Source: Phytophthora colocasiae (Eukaryota; Oomycota; Peronosporomycetes; Peronosporales; Peronosporaceae). From it: a stretch of DNA of 64,000 nt. Numbering within the stretch: position 1 is the first letter of the stretch; each line of letters opens with the position of its first letter. A model generated the notes under the pieces. That model saw only the letters and a list, made by a program, of their open reading frames with translations. It ran no database searches and was not told the origin of the DNA. A program made the translations under genes and the position numbers. Where the stretch lies: NCBI GenBank assembly GCA_018806915.1, contig JAGKQI010000006.1:186001-250000 (forward strand). Direction: 5' to 3'. Below, piece after piece: positions 63,501 to 64,000 of this stretch.

Positions 63501-64000
63501 CAGAGCAGTCCGTCAATGGCGAGCGTACAGTTGAAGAGCAATGGCCAAGCAGCTCCATCGCCTTCTTGATCGGTATCGGGTTGGGTTCCACGAACAGCGA
63601 GTTCACAAGTGTTACATTAGCTTCATGGGCCTTCCTGGCTGCCACAAAGTCCCCCTTTTCCATTGCCTTAGTGATCGCCAATACTCTCTTCGGCGCTGCA
63701 TTGGACAAAATGCTCATAACGCCTACAGCGCCACATGCCATCATAGGCAGAGCCAAATTGTCAGCTCCACAGACGACTGGGAGGTCACACAATGCCATAA
63801 CGTCCACAGCATGCGCCACTGAGTCCGTAGCATCCTTCAATGCTGCAATTCCCGGCACTTTAGCCAGTTCAGCAATGGTTTTAGGTTCCAAAGACACACC
63901 AGCACGTCCGGGATTGTCGTAAATCATGACAGGGAGACCCACACTCGCCACACGGCGGAAGTGTTCGTAGAGGCCACGCTGGGACGCACACACGTACGGC
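63448..64000 (-). CDS. DapA-family aldolase (dihydrodipicolinate synthase-like), partial
   Basis: The 5' end lies beyond the window. The visible ~184 codons open PYVCASQRGLYEHF and contain VMIYDNPGRAGVSL, with the YDNPGR motif. GIAALKDATDS carries the Schiff-base lysine, and VVCGADNLALPMMACGAVGVMS follows. It is a C-terminal half of the N-acetylneuraminate lyase/DapA superfamily. DapA condenses pyruvate with aspartate semialdehyde in the diaminopimelate lysine pathway, which oomycetes use; a sister aldolase cannot be excluded from this half. The C-terminus is short and ends in a lysine-rich coiled segment, EKLLQEQLKANKLM, which is duplicated downstream. Confidence 0.8.
   Translation of the reverse strand, partial: PYVCASQRGLYEHFRRVASVGLPVMIYDNPGRAGVSLEPKTIAELAKVPGIAALKDATDSVAHAVDVMALCDLPVVCGADNLALPMMACGAVGVMSILSNAAPKRVLAITKAMEKGDFVAARKAHEANVTLVNSLFVEPNPIPIKKAMELLGHCSSTVRSPLTDCSAETEKLLQEQLKANKLM

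Overview
This window looks like an oomycete (Phytophthora-type) nuclear genome, in a repeat-rich effector compartment. The evidence is Crinkler (CRN) effector sequences with an LFLAK-type header, NTPase and nuclease domains; short introns of about 60-70 bp with GT..AG ends; a lysine-pathway DapA-family gene; an oomycete-style bZIP/M96-like gene; and chromovirus and copia retrotransposons. I cannot name the species. I saw no rRNA gene, tRNA gene, CRISPR array or prokaryotic operon.

Layout. (1) 52-8830: a direct tandem array of about 5.9 units of ~1.487 kb. Each unit holds a broken CRN NTPase fragment (minus strand) and a ~463 bp MITE with TACCGCC termini. A paralogous MITE-free site lies at ~15.12-15.2 kb. 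(2) 8998-13884: CRN debris split by a 4.6 kb copia element (Copia1, 9170-13802, TSD AAGCG). (3) 14142-14931: a deleted Tc1/mariner-like transposon. (4) 15270-17055 and 34252-34898: two halves of one decayed helical-repeat gene, separated by Gypsy1 (17060-34251), a 17.2 kb minus-strand chromovirus with 1.66-1.86 kb LTRs, a second archaeal-type RNase H and a long antisense gene. (5) 34899-40029: an LTR fragment, a gypsy integrase scrap, and a second copia (Copia2) whose protease-integrase segment is inverted. (6) 40030-53191: Gypsy2, a young 13.16 kb plus-strand gypsy element inserted in Copia2 (TSD GCCG), with a long antisense gene and a multi-pass membrane ORF downstream of pol. (7) 53370-64000: host genes: SAMHD1-like HD hydrolase, GT61-type glycosyltransferase, GNAT acetyltransferase, bZIP/M96-like gene with frameshifts, a CRN gene, and a partial DapA-family gene.

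The most unusual signal is at the DNA level. Copia1 and Gypsy2, which are unrelated lineages, are saturated with the word AACG(G/C)T on both strands and in all reading frames. Counted 300 bp stretches hold 5-8 copies where chance predicts about 0.3. Gypsy1 lacks that word but is enriched in a different near-palindrome, CAGA(G/C)TCTG, which even appears inside an extra peptide inserted in its reverse transcriptase next to the catalytic YIDD. Gypsy1 and Gypsy2 also each carry a long uncharacterised protein gene antisense to and downstream of pol. Element-specific words plus accessory proteins recall plant VANDAL/VANC anti-silencing, but that link is a hypothesis.

Many ORFs carry single-base frameshifts or in-frame stops, including host genes. 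These may be real decay or uncorrected assembly indels; the sequence alone cannot decide.
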